Origin: Parabacteroides sp. PM6-13
Lineage (GTDB): Bacteria > Bacteroidota > Bacteroidia > Bacteroidales > Tannerellaceae
Reading direction: 5' to 3'
Length of the DNA stretch: 64,000 bases
NCBI RefSeq assembly: GCF_029892605.1
Contig: NZ_JARXWF010000003.1
Location: 62,001-126,000, forward strand
A program made the translations under genes and the position numbers. The notes below the pieces were generated by a model. It ran no database searches. It worked only from the letters and a program-made list of their open reading frames with translations, and was not told the origin of the DNA. This document shows, piece by piece, positions 18,091-27,666 of this stretch (within the stretch, counting starts at the first letter, position 1; each line of letters begins with the position of its first letter).

Positions 18091-18561
18091 ATGGAAACAA
18101 AATTATATAGTGAATTAAAGCAACAGTTCACCGACTATCTTGTGGATAAGAAGATGCGGAGAACGGAAGAAAGGTACACTATATTAAAGCACATCAGTGA
18201 GATAGACGGTCATTTCGACATGGTCAGCCTGCATGAACTGCTTGATAACAATAATTTCCATGTCAGTTTAGCTACGCTTTATAACAATGTAGATCATTTC
18301 ATCCAGGCCGGATTAGTCGTACGCCACCATATCAGTCCGCAGATTGTCCATTACGAATTGCGGGTGCATGCCGAAACGCATCAACATTTGGTATGCACAC
18401 ATTGTGGCGATGTCAGGGAGATACGGAACAAAACACTACGGGCAGATATTAAAAACCTGAAGTTGCGTCGTTTCACACCGGAATATGCGAGTTTGTATAT
18501 TTACGGTATTTGCAGCAAATGCACCTTCCGTATCCGACAGGAAAAGCGAAAGAATAATTAA
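18091..18561 (+). CDS. Fur/PerR-family metal-dependent transcriptional regulator
   Basis: 156-residue Fur-superfamily repressor. Winged-helix DNA-binding half (MRRTEERYTILKHISEIDGHFDMVSLHELLDNNNFHVSLATLYNNVDHF) followed by a dimerisation half with HHISPQIVHYELRVHAETHQHLVCTHCGD and a second Cys pair CSKC near residue 147, forming the usual CxxC...CxxC structural zinc site plus His-rich metal sites. Which metal or peroxide signal it reads is not determinable. It precedes purA by 18 bp. Confidence 0.9.
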   Translation: METKLYSELKQQFTDYLVDKKMRRTEERYTILKHISEIDGHFDMVSLHELLDNNNFHVSLATLYNNVDHFIQAGLVVRHHISPQIVHYELRVHAETHQHLVCTHCGDVREIRNKTLRADIKNLKLRRFTPEYASLYIYGICSKCTFRIRQEKRKNN

Positions 18562-18579
18562 CAACGATATTGAAACACA

Positions 18580-19851
18580 ATGAAAGTAGACGTTTTATTA
18601 GGATTACAGTGGGGCGACGAAGGCAAAGGAAAGATTGTCGATGTGTTGACACCGAATTACGATGTGATAGCTCGTTTCCAGGGTGGACCGAATGCAGGTC
18701 ATACGCTGGAATTTAATGAACAGAAATATGTCCTACGCTCGGTTCCTTCGGGTATTTTCCAGGGAGGAAAAATGAATGTGATCGGCAATGGTGTGGTGCT
18801 CGACCCACTGTTGTTCAAACAAGAGGCGGAAGCGCTGGCTGCCAGTGGACATGATCTGAAGAAGCGACTGTTCATCTCCAAAAAAGCCCATCTGATCCTG
18901 CCTACGCATCGTGTGTTGGATGCCGCCTATGAAGCAGCCAAAGGAGAGGGTAAGATCGGTACGACCGGGAAAGGCATTGGTCCGACCTATACGGATAAGA
19001 TCAGCCGCAACGGAGTGCGGGTAGGGGATCTCCTGCTCGATTTCGAAACGATCTATGCAAAGGCCAAGGCGCGTCATGAGGAGATTCTGAAGTCACTTCA
19101 TTACGAATACGATATCCGTGAGTTGGAAAACGAATGGTTCGAAGGCATTGAATACCTGAAAGAGTTTACATTGATCGACAGCGAACATGTGATAAATAAT
19201 TGCCTGAAAGAGGGAAAAGCGGTGTTGGCAGAAGGTGCCCAGGGCACGATGCTGGATATCGACTTCGGCTCTTATCCGTTTGTGACCTCTTCCAATACGG
19301 TTTGTGCGGGATGTTGCACCGGATTGGGTGTGGCTCCACGTAGTATCGGCGAAGTATATGGCATCTTTAAAGCCTATTGTACGCGCGTGGGCAGCGGACC
19401 GTTCCCAACGGAATTGTTCGATGAGACAGGTGATAAATTGTGTGACATAGGCCATGAGTTTGGCTCGGTGACAGGACGTCGCCGTCGTTGCGGATGGATC
19501 GACCTGGTGGCGCTGAAGTATGCGATCATGGTAAACGGCGTGACCCAACTGATCATGATGAAGAGCGACGTGTTGGATAGCTTTGAAACAATCAAGGCTT
19601 GTGTCGGTTATATTGTAAATGGGGTAGAGGTAGATGAGTTCCCATACTCGATTGAAGAAGATGTGAAGCCGGTGTACGTGGAACTACCCGGATGGAAGAC
19701 CGACATGACAGATATGACAAATGAGGATGAGTTCCCGGAAGAGTTCAATGCTTATCTCTCCTTCTTGGAAGAGGAGCTTGAAATTCCGATCAAGATCGTT
19801 TCTGTTGGACCTGACCGCGAACAGACAATCATTCGCTACACAGAAGAATAA
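18580..19851 (+). CDS. purA: Adenylosuccinate synthetase
   Basis: GTP-dependent conversion of IMP plus aspartate to adenylosuccinate, the first committed step to AMP. 423 residues, matching the family (about 430). Motifs: QWGDEGKGK (GDEGKGK at residues 12-18, catalytic D13), NAGHT (His 41), GTTGKGIGP, the TRVGSGPFPTE segment, GRRRRCGWID and the C-terminal guanine-binding SVGPDREQTI. It lies 18 bp after a Fur-family gene and ends at a strong terminator, so the two form one short operon. Confidence 0.97.
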   Translation: MKVDVLLGLQWGDEGKGKIVDVLTPNYDVIARFQGGPNAGHTLEFNEQKYVLRSVPSGIFQGGKMNVIGNGVVLDPLLFKQEAEALAASGHDLKKRLFISKKAHLILPTHRVLDAAYEAAKGEGKIGTTGKGIGPTYTDKISRNGVRVGDLLLDFETIYAKAKARHEEILKSLHYEYDIRELENEWFEGIEYLKEFTLIDSEHVINNCLKEGKAVLAEGAQGTMLDIDFGSYPFVTSSNTVCAGCCTGLGVAPRSIGEVYGIFKAYCTRVGSGPFPTELFDETGDKLCDIGHEFGSVTGRRRRCGWIDLVALKYAIMVNGVTQLIMMKSDVLDSFETIKACVGYIVNGVEVDEFPYSIEEDVKPVYVELPGWKTDMTDMTNEDEFPEEFNAYLSFLEEELEIPIKIVSVGPDREQTIIRYTEE

Positions 19852-19879
19852 AAACGAAGAAAAATAGTCTAAAAGAAAT

Positions 19880-19927
19880 AAAATGGCAGAAGACCACACA
19901 CCCGAGGGTAGGTCGTCTGCCATTTTT
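19880..19927 (+). terminator. Rho-independent terminator after purA
   Basis: AAATGGCAGA (19881-19890) pairs with TCTGCCATTT (19916-19925), with further inner GACC/GGTC pairing, followed by T-run. Confidence 0.88.
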
Positions 19928-19982
19928 TGTATTTGGCAAAGTTTTTGCTTTATAGTTTTTGAATAAATAAATATAATAGAAG

Positions 19983-20669
19983 ATGTCAATTTATTGGATT
20001 ATTTTTATTGGAACCGCGTTACTAAGCTGGTTGGTATCCACCAATCTTCAACGCAAGTTTGAACGGTATTCGCAAATCCCTCTGCCGGCGGGATTGACAG
20101 GAAGGGAAGTGGCTGAGAAGATGTTGCGTGACAACGGGATTCATGATGTGCAGGTAGTGGCTACGCGTGGCATGCTAACTGACAATTATAATCCGACAAA
20201 TAAAACGATTAGCCTGAGTGAATCGGTCTACGCCAGCCGTAGTGTGGCGGCCGCAGCTGTGGCAGCACATGAGACAGGGCATGCTATTCAGCACGCGACG
20301 GCGTATGCACCGCTGAAGATGCGCTCGGCATTGGTGCCGGTGATCAGCTTTTCTTCCAATATCATGACCTGGGTGTTATTGGCCGGTATGTTGTTGTTGA
20401 AGACATTCCCGGGTTTAATGCTCTTTGGTATAATCTTGTTTGCTACCACCACGTTGTTTAGTTTCATTACCTTGCCGGTAGAAATCAATGCCAGCCAACG
20501 CGCTTTGGCCTGGTTGAGCAACGCAGGATTGACCAATGTCAATACACACGACAAAGCGGTTGATGCGCTTCGCTCCGCTGCTTATACCTATGTGGTAGCT
20601 GCTTTGGGTTCATTAGCAACCCTGCTTTATTATGTTATGATATTCCTTGGAGGACGAAATAGGGATTGA
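19983..20669 (+). CDS. Membrane zinc metallopeptidase (YugP-like)
   Basis: 228-residue membrane protein of the Zn_peptidase_2/YugP family. N-terminal membrane helix (IYWIIFIGTALLSWLV), the zinc motif HETGH in AAAVAAHETGHAIQHA (about residues 95-110), then two hydrophobic segments (LVPVISFSSNIMTWVLLAGMLLL and LMLFGIILFATTTLFSFI) and a final one near the C-terminus. The 'LPVEINASQRALAWLSNAGL' segment is typical for the family. Substrate and role are unknown; an inner-membrane protein quality role is a guess. It is a separate unit after the purA terminator. Confidence 0.85.
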   Translation: MSIYWIIFIGTALLSWLVSTNLQRKFERYSQIPLPAGLTGREVAEKMLRDNGIHDVQVVATRGMLTDNYNPTNKTISLSESVYASRSVAAAAVAAHETGHAIQHATAYAPLKMRSALVPVISFSSNIMTWVLLAGMLLLKTFPGLMLFGIILFATTTLFSFITLPVEINASQRALAWLSNAGLTNVNTHDKAVDALRSAAYTYVVAALGSLATLLYYVMIFLGGRNRD

Positions 20670-20695
20670 TAGATTCGACAGACTTCTTACCTTTG
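20665..20695 (+). promoter_or_regulatory. rarD promoter
   Basis: ATTG (20665-20668), 19 bp, TACCTTTG (20688-20695, exact -7 match), 22 bp before the ATG at 20718. Confidence 0.7.
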
Positions 20696-20717
20696 TCTGC
20701 TCAACAAACAAATAAAG

Positions 20718-21623
20718 ATGTCGTCTAATCATAAGAAATTAAGTTATAATCAAGGGATTGTTTATGCCCTGGGGGCTTATGTCGCCTGGGGACTTTTCCC
20801 TATTTATTGGAAAGCTATAACGGGTGTGCCGGCCGTCAACGTGCTGGCACATCGCATTGTATGGTCATTTGTTTTTCTTCTTATCTGGGTATTACTTACC
20901 AACCGGCAGACGTTTATCAATTATGTAAGGCAACCGCGCCTTCTGTTGCGGTTAGGGCTGGCCGGATGCCTGATCAGCATTAACTGGGGCATATACATCT
21001 ATGCGGTAGCGAGCGGTCATATTGTTGAAGCCGGTTTAGGCTATTACATCAACCCGTTGGTGAATGTGTTTCTGGGGTATGTATTCCTGAAAGAGCGGCT
21101 GGCAACGATGCAGAAAATAGCCGTTGTATTGGCGCTTATCGGGGTGGTCTATTTTACCGTTAGTTACGGCCAGTTCCCTTGGATATCGCTATTGCTTGCC
21201 ATTTCATTCGGTCTGTATGGTTTGTTGAAAAAGAAGGCAAATCTCGAATCGATGCCGGCGTTAACCATAGAGACCATGATGGTTTTTCCGATCGCTTTGA
21301 CCTATTTAATCTATACGGCGGAGAGTGCTGTGGCTATTCCTTTCTTCCCTTCGTCGGGCATCACAAGCGCGTTGCTGATTCTGGGCGGCCTGGTCACGGC
21401 GATTCCGCTCTTTTGGTTTGGAAAATCTGCCCAGGTAATCCCTTTATCCACCATGGGGTTTATTCAATACCTGAATCCGACGCTGCAACTGCTTCTTGGC
21501 ATATTTGTCTACGGTGAAACCTTTGGTATCGAATATGGTATTTGCTTTGCCTTTGTTTGGGCCGGGTTGATCTGTTATACCATCAGCATTCTGAAAGGTA
21601 AAAAGGTGAGAATTGCCAAGTAG
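20718..21623 (+). CDS. rarD: EamA-family transporter RarD
   Basis: 301-residue inner-membrane protein with ten predicted helices in two EamA halves. It begins with the RarD-type N-terminus (GIVYALGAYVAWGLFPIYWKAITGVPAVNVLAHRIVWSF) and shows 'ASGHIVEAGLGYYINPLVNVFLGYVFLKERL' and 'GFIQYLNPTLQLLLGIFVYGE', all conserved in RarD proteins of the drug/metabolite transporter superfamily. RarD was named for chloramphenicol sensitivity in other bacteria, but its true substrate is not known. Own promoter upstream. Confidence 0.92.
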   Translation: MSSNHKKLSYNQGIVYALGAYVAWGLFPIYWKAITGVPAVNVLAHRIVWSFVFLLIWVLLTNRQTFINYVRQPRLLLRLGLAGCLISINWGIYIYAVASGHIVEAGLGYYINPLVNVFLGYVFLKERLATMQKIAVVLALIGVVYFTVSYGQFPWISLLLAISFGLYGLLKKKANLESMPALTIETMMVFPIALTYLIYTAESAVAIPFFPSSGITSALLILGGLVTAIPLFWFGKSAQVIPLSTMGFIQYLNPTLQLLLGIFVYGETFGIEYGICFAFVWAGLICYTISILKGKKVRIAK

Positions 21624-21705
21624 GAGGGATGCCTCTTAAAAGAGAATTCGCTAAATACTACCATATTGTAATTGAAAAAACTATTTTTGTCTCAAAATAC
21701 ATAAA

Positions 21706-22896
21706 ATGGAGACAAACAATCTTTCTCCTTTGCGTAAAGGGGTTATCGGAGTGCAATTTTTGTTTGTTGCTTTTGGGGCAACTGTTTTGGTACCGCTATT
21801 AGTTGGACTTGATCCGGCAAGTGCTTTGTTTGTAGCAGGTGTCGGAACGCTTATCTTTCATCTGGTTACCAAAGGCGTCGTTCCGATTTATCTGGGGAGT
21901 AGTTTTGCCTTTATCGCTCCTATGATTAAAGCGACTGAGTTGTATGGTTTGCCGGGCACCATTTTTGGATTAATAGGCGTGGCACTCGTCTATTTCCTTA
22001 TGAGTGCGTTTGTGAAGTGGCGAGGTATTCAATTTATTCAACGCCTGTTCCCACCGGTGGTCATTGGCCCGGTTATTATTCTGATTGGTATCTCCCTCTC
22101 ATCTACAGGTGTGAATATGGCGAAAGAAAATTGGATCCTGGCACTTATCTCTCTCTTTGTCGCTGTTGTCGTTTCCATCTATGCAAAAGGAATGTTGAAA
22201 CTGATACCGGTGTTTTGTGGTATCATTGTCGGGTATATTGCTGCACTTATTTTCTTCGATATCGACTTCTCCGGCGTGCATGAAGCGGCCTGGTTTAGTT
22301 TGCCTCATTTTGTTTTCCCTCAGTTCTCCTGGGAAGCGGTGGTTTTTATGATCCCGGTGGCTATTGCTCCGGTCATTGAACACATCGGTGATGTGTATGT
22401 GGTAAACACCGTGACGGGCAAAGATTTCGTAAAAGATCCGGGACTTCATCGTACATTCCTGGGCGATGGGCTGGCTTGTCTGTTTGCCTCTTTTGTAGGT
22501 GGGCCTCCTGTCACCACCTATTCGGAAGTAACCGGAGCGATGGTGTTGACCAAAGTGTTTGATCCCTTGGTGATTCGCATCGCGGCCGTAACAGCCATCC
22601 TGTTTTCTGTCGTAGGAAAGATTAGCGCCCTGTTGAAATCTATTCCTAACGCCGTTTTGGGAGGCATTATGTTATTGCTTTTCGGGACAATCGCCTGTGC
22701 CGGCATATCCAATATGATTCATAACCGCACCGATCTATCGGACACCCGAAACATCATAATTGTTTCTTTGACGCTCACCATCGGTATTGGCGGAGCTGTC
22801 TTCACCTGGGGTAATTTCTCCTTGTCGGGCATTGGATTGGCTGCCTTAACCGGGGTTTTGTTAAACTTGATATTGCCTCAGAAACAAAAACAATGA
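21706..22896 (+). CDS. uraA: Uracil/xanthine permease (NCS2 family)
   Basis: 396-residue nucleobase:cation symporter with about 12-14 membrane helices. Family marks: 'LRKGVIGVQFLFVAFGATVLVPLLVGLDPASALFVAGVGTLIFHLVTKG', the 'YLGSSFAFIAP' loop, the substrate-site Glu in 'PVAIAPVIEHIGDVYVV' (UraA-like E), 'GDGLACLFASFVGGPPVTTYSEVTGAM', and a second 'IPNAVLGGIMLLLFGTIACAGI'. Most like UraA (uracil), but xanthine specificity cannot be excluded. It stands alone, 82 bp downstream of rarD. Confidence 0.9.
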   Translation: METNNLSPLRKGVIGVQFLFVAFGATVLVPLLVGLDPASALFVAGVGTLIFHLVTKGVVPIYLGSSFAFIAPMIKATELYGLPGTIFGLIGVALVYFLMSAFVKWRGIQFIQRLFPPVVIGPVIILIGISLSSTGVNMAKENWILALISLFVAVVVSIYAKGMLKLIPVFCGIIVGYIAALIFFDIDFSGVHEAAWFSLPHFVFPQFSWEAVVFMIPVAIAPVIEHIGDVYVVNTVTGKDFVKDPGLHRTFLGDGLACLFASFVGGPPVTTYSEVTGAMVLTKVFDPLVIRIAAVTAILFSVVGKISALLKSIPNAVLGGIMLLLFGTIACAGISNMIHNRTDLSDTRNIIIVSLTLTIGIGGAVFTWGNFSLSGIGLAALTGVLLNLILPQKQKQ

Positions 22897-23007
22897 AATG
22901 GTTTACAGTTTGTTTGCCTAATATCTTCTCGTGATACTTGGGTGAATGACACCGTACATTCGTATTAGTAGTGATATAGAACTAATATAATTAAAACCAT
23001 TTCTGTT

Positions 23008-24624
23008 ATGATATCAAGAAAAATACTATTTCTCTTTGTCCTTTTAGGCATTATTTCTGGTGCCTTTGCTCAGCAGTTTATTCATCCCGGATTGCTTCAT
23101 TCCGAAGAATCGTTGGAAAGAATAAAGCTTTTAGTTGATAAGAAATCGCAACCGGCTTATGGCTCGTATGAAATCCTTACTAAGTTGCCGGAAGCCCGGA
23201 GCGATTACTCCATGGGAGGACCTTTTGAGATTATAAGCCGCGATGGGAAGTATAGTTACACCAAAGGTCCGAGTGAGCATGATTTTAATGCAGCCTATTA
23301 CAATGCACTCCTTTGGCAGATAACGGGGCATAAGGCACATGCGGATAAATCGATGGAGATCATCAGGGCATACGCTGCTACCCTTCGGGAAATACCCCCG
23401 ACGAATGATGCGCCGCTTTGTGCCGGATTGCAGGGCTTTATGCTGGTAAACGCGGCAGAGATCATGCGATATACCTATCAGGCGCCCCACTGTTCGGGAG
23501 GCTGGAACGAACAGGATACGGAAGCGGTAGAAGCGATGTTTCGGAAAGTGTTTCTGCCGGTGTTGAATAAGTTCTTTCAAACCAAACCTTATACGAATGG
23601 GAATTGGGGTATTGCCGTGGCCAAGGCGAAGCTCTCTTTTGGGGTGTTTTTGAATGATCGCGCACTCTATAACGAGGCGATTGATTTCTTTTATCACGGG
23701 AAGGATAATGGCAGCCTACCCAATTATATCGCTGAGAGCGGCCAATCACAGGAGGCGGGCCGTGATCAACAGCATGTGATGCTGGGTGTGGCCTGTTTTG
23801 CAGATATGGCCGAGGTGGCCTGGACACAAGGGAATGACCTGTATGGCGCATTGGACAACCGTATCATGAAAGGGTATGAATATATGGCTAAGTCGAACTT
23901 GGGCTACGAGGTTCCCTTTGTTACCTGGAAGGATATAACCGGGAAATATTCTCATCTCTCAACCTTTGGAAAAGATGGTATGGGCCGTTTTCGTTCCGTC
24001 TTTGAGATTGCTTACAACCATTATGTTGTGCGGAAAGGATTAGAGATGCCCTATACGAAAATTGTGTTAGGCCTCGTACGTCCCGAAGGAGCCGGATTTA
24101 CCTGCGATAATACAGGCTTTGGTAGTTTACTCTATTATTTAGGAGAGGATCTGAATGCCGGTAAAGAGAAAGATCGAATAGAGGAAGATTTAACCCAACT
24201 AAAGGCATGGACTTTCTCAACAGGAGCATATCGGGCAGTGAATGGGGTGATGTCGTTTGTCTCCTCAGGCATCAAACTACAGAAGCGTATTTCATACGAT
24301 CCGTCGACGTATCCGAATATTGTCGTGAAAGCTCCCGCGATCCCTACGACGGCGAATAAAAAATGGTTAACTTTGTCTTATAGTATACAGGCAGCTCCTG
24401 AGTTTTGGGAACTAGACTCAGACAAAGCTACAAAAATAGGTGAAGATCTCTATGTATTTAAGATCACCGATTTCCAATCAAACAATGGGGCACCCTTTTC
24501 AATACGTCCAACGAATGTAACTTTGATATTGAATTTTGGTGATACCTGTGGCAGTCCCGTGGTGGTTGAATGGGTGCGTTCATACACCGATGCGGAGATC
24601 TTATCCTTGCGTGCAAACGAATGA
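23008..24624 (+). CDS. Alginate-lyase-fold polysaccharide lyase (PL5/PL38-like)
   Basis: 538-residue secreted protein; signal peptide MISRKILFLFVLLGIISGAFA, cleaved before QQF. The body is an (alpha/alpha) toroid of the Alginate_lyase (PF05426) type: 'DFNAAYYNALLWQITGHKAHADKSMEIIRAYAATL', 'KPYTNGNWGIAVAKAKLSFGVF' (Asn/Trp motif), 'GSLPNYIAESGQSQEAGRDQQH' and 'LGYEVPFVTWKDITGKYSH'. Enzymes with this fold cut uronate-containing polymers by beta-elimination; the PL38 group cuts beta-1,4-glucuronan. The exact PL family is not certain from sequence alone. The C-terminal ~110 residues form an extra beta region. It lies 32 bp upstream of a double GH43 gene, together a small glycan-degrading locus without SusC/SusD. 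Confidence 0.8.
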   Translation: MISRKILFLFVLLGIISGAFAQQFIHPGLLHSEESLERIKLLVDKKSQPAYGSYEILTKLPEARSDYSMGGPFEIISRDGKYSYTKGPSEHDFNAAYYNALLWQITGHKAHADKSMEIIRAYAATLREIPPTNDAPLCAGLQGFMLVNAAEIMRYTYQAPHCSGGWNEQDTEAVEAMFRKVFLPVLNKFFQTKPYTNGNWGIAVAKAKLSFGVFLNDRALYNEAIDFFYHGKDNGSLPNYIAESGQSQEAGRDQQHVMLGVACFADMAEVAWTQGNDLYGALDNRIMKGYEYMAKSNLGYEVPFVTWKDITGKYSHLSTFGKDGMGRFRSVFEIAYNHYVVRKGLEMPYTKIVLGLVRPEGAGFTCDNTGFGSLLYYLGEDLNAGKEKDRIEEDLTQLKAWTFSTGAYRAVNGVMSFVSSGIKLQKRISYDPSTYPNIVVKAPAIPTTANKKWLTLSYSIQAAPEFWELDSDKATKIGEDLYVFKITDFQSNNGAPFSIRPTNVTLILNFGDTCGSPVVVEWVRSYTDAEILSLRANE

Positions 24625-24656
24625 TTGTTGCCATTATTTATTTAGTACCTAATGAT

Positions 24657-27650
24657 ATGAGAACACGTCTATTTTTCTTTTTTATTATTTTTTCTTCATT
24701 ACTCGCAAACGCTCAATATTTCAATCCGATTATTCCGGATAATGTGGCCGATCCTTCCATCTCGAAATTCGGGGATACCTACTATTTGTATGGGACAACT
24801 GATATCGACAAAGGATTAGATCAAATGGGACCTCCTGTTGTATGGAAATCAAAAGATTTTGTGAACTGGAGCTTCGAAGGCACTATCCTGCCGGAAATAA
24901 AATGGAATACCCCCTATCTCTACACCAATAAAGAGGGGATTCAGAAATATGGCTATTTCCGCTATTGGGCACCGGGGAGAGCTGTGAAAAAGGGTGACCT
25001 GTATTATCTGTTTCCGACGATTGTGTCGCCCGATGGTACCTGCCCGGTCTATACTTTGGTCTCTGAATCGCCGGAAGGACCTTTCCGATTCCAAAATGGT
25101 GATGGTCTTTTCTGGGGAGAAGTGCCCGAAGGCAAGACTGCCAGCCAACCCTTTTTGCCGGATATCGACGGGGAGCCTTTTACGGACGATGATGGACAAA
25201 CCTATATGTACTGGCGTCGTTGGAAAGCCGCGCAGGTGAGCCCTGATTTTACACAAATTGAAGGCGATATCGTGACTATTCCTACCAAACGAACCGCTTA
25301 CTCCGAAGGACCAACCCTCTTCAAACGAAACGGTCTTTATTACTACGTCTATACTCAAGGGGGAGATCAGAACTACCGCAATGCCTATATGATAAGTAAA
25401 GAGGGGCTTCTCACCGGCTATAAGGCGCCGGCAGGAAAAGATGTCTTTATCTCTTCTTCGCTGGAGAATGGCGTATGGGGACCTGGTCATGGAAATGTCT
25501 TTTATGATGAGGATTCCGACACCCACCTGTTTACCTATCTGGAATTTGGCGAAGGCAGCACCACGCGGCAGGTTTTTGTTGATAAGATGGAATTCAATCG
25601 GGACGGTACGATAAAAACCATTGTTCCCGGATTCGAAGGGGTTGGGTATTTAAACAATACGCCCGATAAGCGAATCAACCTGGCGTTGAAAGCTAAGGTG
25701 ACAGCGTCGAGTCATAAAGCCCCGCTGACCTCCTCGAAAAAAGTATATACCAACTTTGATGGTGCGGAACCGGACGAAGCTACAGCCGTTATGGCCACGC
25801 GTGAGTTTACCTATGAGCCGAAAAATGCAATAGACGGCTCGAACGGAACACGTTGGATGGCTTCAGGCGATGACAAACGCCCCTGGCTGATGCTCGATTT
25901 CGGAGAACAGAAAAGCTTGGCTACCTGCGAGATGTCATTCAATTTCCCGGCGTTTGGCCATGCCTGGATACTCGAAAAATCACTGGATGGCAAAAGCTGG
26001 GAGGTCTGTGCCATGCAAAATGAAGCGGTGGCTCGTTCGCCACATGTGGCTTGTGATTTAGGAGAAGCAAGATATCTGAGAGTTAAAATAATCCAAGGCG
26101 ATCCCGGACTGTGGGAGATAAAGGTGTATGAAGATGATAACACATGGGGAGCCTGGACCCAGTGGGGTGATCAGGGCAACGGTACCTATCGTAATCCTGT
26201 CATTCCATCCGACTACAGTGATATCGATTGCATTCGGGTAGGCGACGACTATTATGCGATCTCCTCTACCTTTCAGTATTCGCCCGGTATGGTGGTTCTC
26301 CATTCCAAAGACTTGGTGAACTGGACAATCAAAGGGCACGTGGTGTCCGATCTGAATCAGATCAGCGAAGAGATGAACTGGACACGTATGAACCGGTATG
26401 GTCGGGGCATTTGGGCAGGAGCTATTCGCTATCATCAGGGCAAGTTTTATGTCTATTTCGGTACACCCGATGAGGGCTATTTCATGTCGACCGCTTCCGA
26501 TCCGGCAGGCCCGTGGGAACCATTGCACTGCATCAAAGCCGAAGCCGGATGGGACGATTGTTGCCCTTTCTTTGATGAGGATGGGCAAGCCTATTTTGTC
26601 GGCACTCATTTTGCCGATAACTACAAAACCTACCTCTACCGGATGACGGCAGACGGACGAAACCTAATCGAAGACTCAAAGATATTGATCAACGAAGGAG
26701 CCGGTCGTGAAGCCAGTAAGCTCTATAAAATCAATGGCACCTATTATCATTTCTTTAGTGAAGTAGGGCAGGGAGGACGTTATATCATGATGCAACGTGC
26801 CTCTTCCATTACGGGACCCTACCTTGAAAAGAAGCAATTGAGCCATGTGCAACGCGAATACAATGAGCCCAACCAGGATGGTCTGCTGGAAGGACCTGAT
26901 GGGAAATGGTATTTCTTTACTCATCATGGTACGGGCGACTGGGCAGGCCGGATAGCCAGCCTATTGCCGGTGCATTGGATCGATGGGTGGCCAATCATCG
27001 GTCGGCTGGGGCAGGATGGTATCGGCACCATGGTTTGGCAGGCAACTAAGCCTTCCAACCAGTATCCGGCTCAAACACCACAGGCATCCGATGACTTTAG
27101 TAAAGCCCAGCTTTCTCCTCAATGGGAGTGGAACTACCAGCCCCGTAATGAGATGTGGTCGTTGACCGAAAATCCCGGTAGCCTGCGTCTAAAAGCTTAT
27201 CGTCCCTTGGTGGCGGATGAATTGCTGAAAGCCGGAAACACCCTGACGCAGCGCTGCTTTCGCACAAACAAGAGCGAAGTAGTTGTTAAGATTAACCTGG
27301 AAGGTATGGTAGACGGGCAGAAGGCCGGTTTATGTCATTACTCTAAAGCTTACGCCATGTTGGGTGTCAGTCAGTCGGGTAAAAAACGCGTGTTAGCATT
27401 TCAAACCGATAAAGAGATAATCAAGGGCCCCACCATCAAGGGATATCATATATGGCTTAAATCGACTTGGGGGCTGGATGGGAAATGCCAATTCTCTTAT
27501 AGTCAGGACGGAAAGCACTTCCTGCCGTTTGGCGAAGATTATCAACACACATGGGGCTATTACCGCGGAAGCCGTATCGGTATCTATAACTTCAATAATA
27601 AAGAGGATGCCGGATATGTAAATGTCGAAGATTTTACCTATCTTTATTGA
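24657..27650 (+). CDS. Double GH43 glycosidase with F5/8-type carbohydrate-binding domain
   Basis: 997-residue secreted enzyme. The start at 24657 gives a good signal peptide (MRTRLFFFFIIFSSLLANA); an open frame further upstream is not used. Order: GH43 five-bladed propeller 1 (about residues 20-345; 'NPIIPDNVADPSISKFGDTYYLYGTTD'), an F5/8 type C (CBM32-like) domain (about 370-500; 'WMASGDDKRPWLMLDFGEQK...RYLRVKII...EIKVYED'), GH43 propeller 2 (about 510-800; 'GTYRNPVIPSDYSDIDCIRVGDDYYAISSTFQYSPGMVV') and a C-terminal beta-sandwich ('FSKAQLSPQWEWNYQPRNEMWSL' onward) as in GH43 beta-xylosidases/arabinofuranosidases. Two catalytic modules in one chain suggest removal of two different side sugars from one polymer. 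Linkage specificity is not determinable. Ends at a strong terminator. Confidence 0.87.
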   Translation: MRTRLFFFFIIFSSLLANAQYFNPIIPDNVADPSISKFGDTYYLYGTTDIDKGLDQMGPPVVWKSKDFVNWSFEGTILPEIKWNTPYLYTNKEGIQKYGYFRYWAPGRAVKKGDLYYLFPTIVSPDGTCPVYTLVSESPEGPFRFQNGDGLFWGEVPEGKTASQPFLPDIDGEPFTDDDGQTYMYWRRWKAAQVSPDFTQIEGDIVTIPTKRTAYSEGPTLFKRNGLYYYVYTQGGDQNYRNAYMISKEGLLTGYKAPAGKDVFISSSLENGVWGPGHGNVFYDEDSDTHLFTYLEFGEGSTTRQVFVDKMEFNRDGTIKTIVPGFEGVGYLNNTPDKRINLALKAKVTASSHKAPLTSSKKVYTNFDGAEPDEATAVMATREFTYEPKNAIDGSNGTRWMASGDDKRPWLMLDFGEQKSLATCEMSFNFPAFGHAWILEKSLDGKSWEVCAMQNEAVARSPHVACDLGEARYLRVKIIQGDPGLWEIKVYEDDNTWGAWTQWGDQGNGTYRNPVIPSDYSDIDCIRVGDDYYAISSTFQYSPGMVVLHSKDLVNWTIKGHVVSDLNQISEEMNWTRMNRYGRGIWAGAIRYHQGKFYVYFGTPDEGYFMSTASDPAGPWEPLHCIKAEAGWDDCCPFFDEDGQAYFVGTHFADNYKTYLYRMTADGRNLIEDSKILINEGAGREASKLYKINGTYYHFFSEVGQGGRYIMMQRASSITGPYLEKKQLSHVQREYNEPNQDGLLEGPDGKWYFFTHHGTGDWAGRIASLLPVHWIDGWPIIGRLGQDGIGTMVWQATKPSNQYPAQTPQASDDFSKAQLSPQWEWNYQPRNEMWSLTENPGSLRLKAYRPLVADELLKAGNTLTQRCFRTNKSEVVVKINLEGMVDGQKAGLCHYSKAYAMLGVSQSGKKRVLAFQTDKEIIKGPTIKGYHIWLKSTWGLDGKCQFSYSQDGKHFLPFGEDYQHTWGYYRGSRIGIYNFNNKEDAGYVNVEDFTYLY

Positions 27651-27666
27651 GGTTCGTAAACGCACC

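Noticed and set aside
24570-24656. Longer N-terminus for the double GH43 protein
   Set aside because: It would overlap the upstream lyase gene and bury the signal peptide; the ATG at 24657 gives a clean signal peptide.
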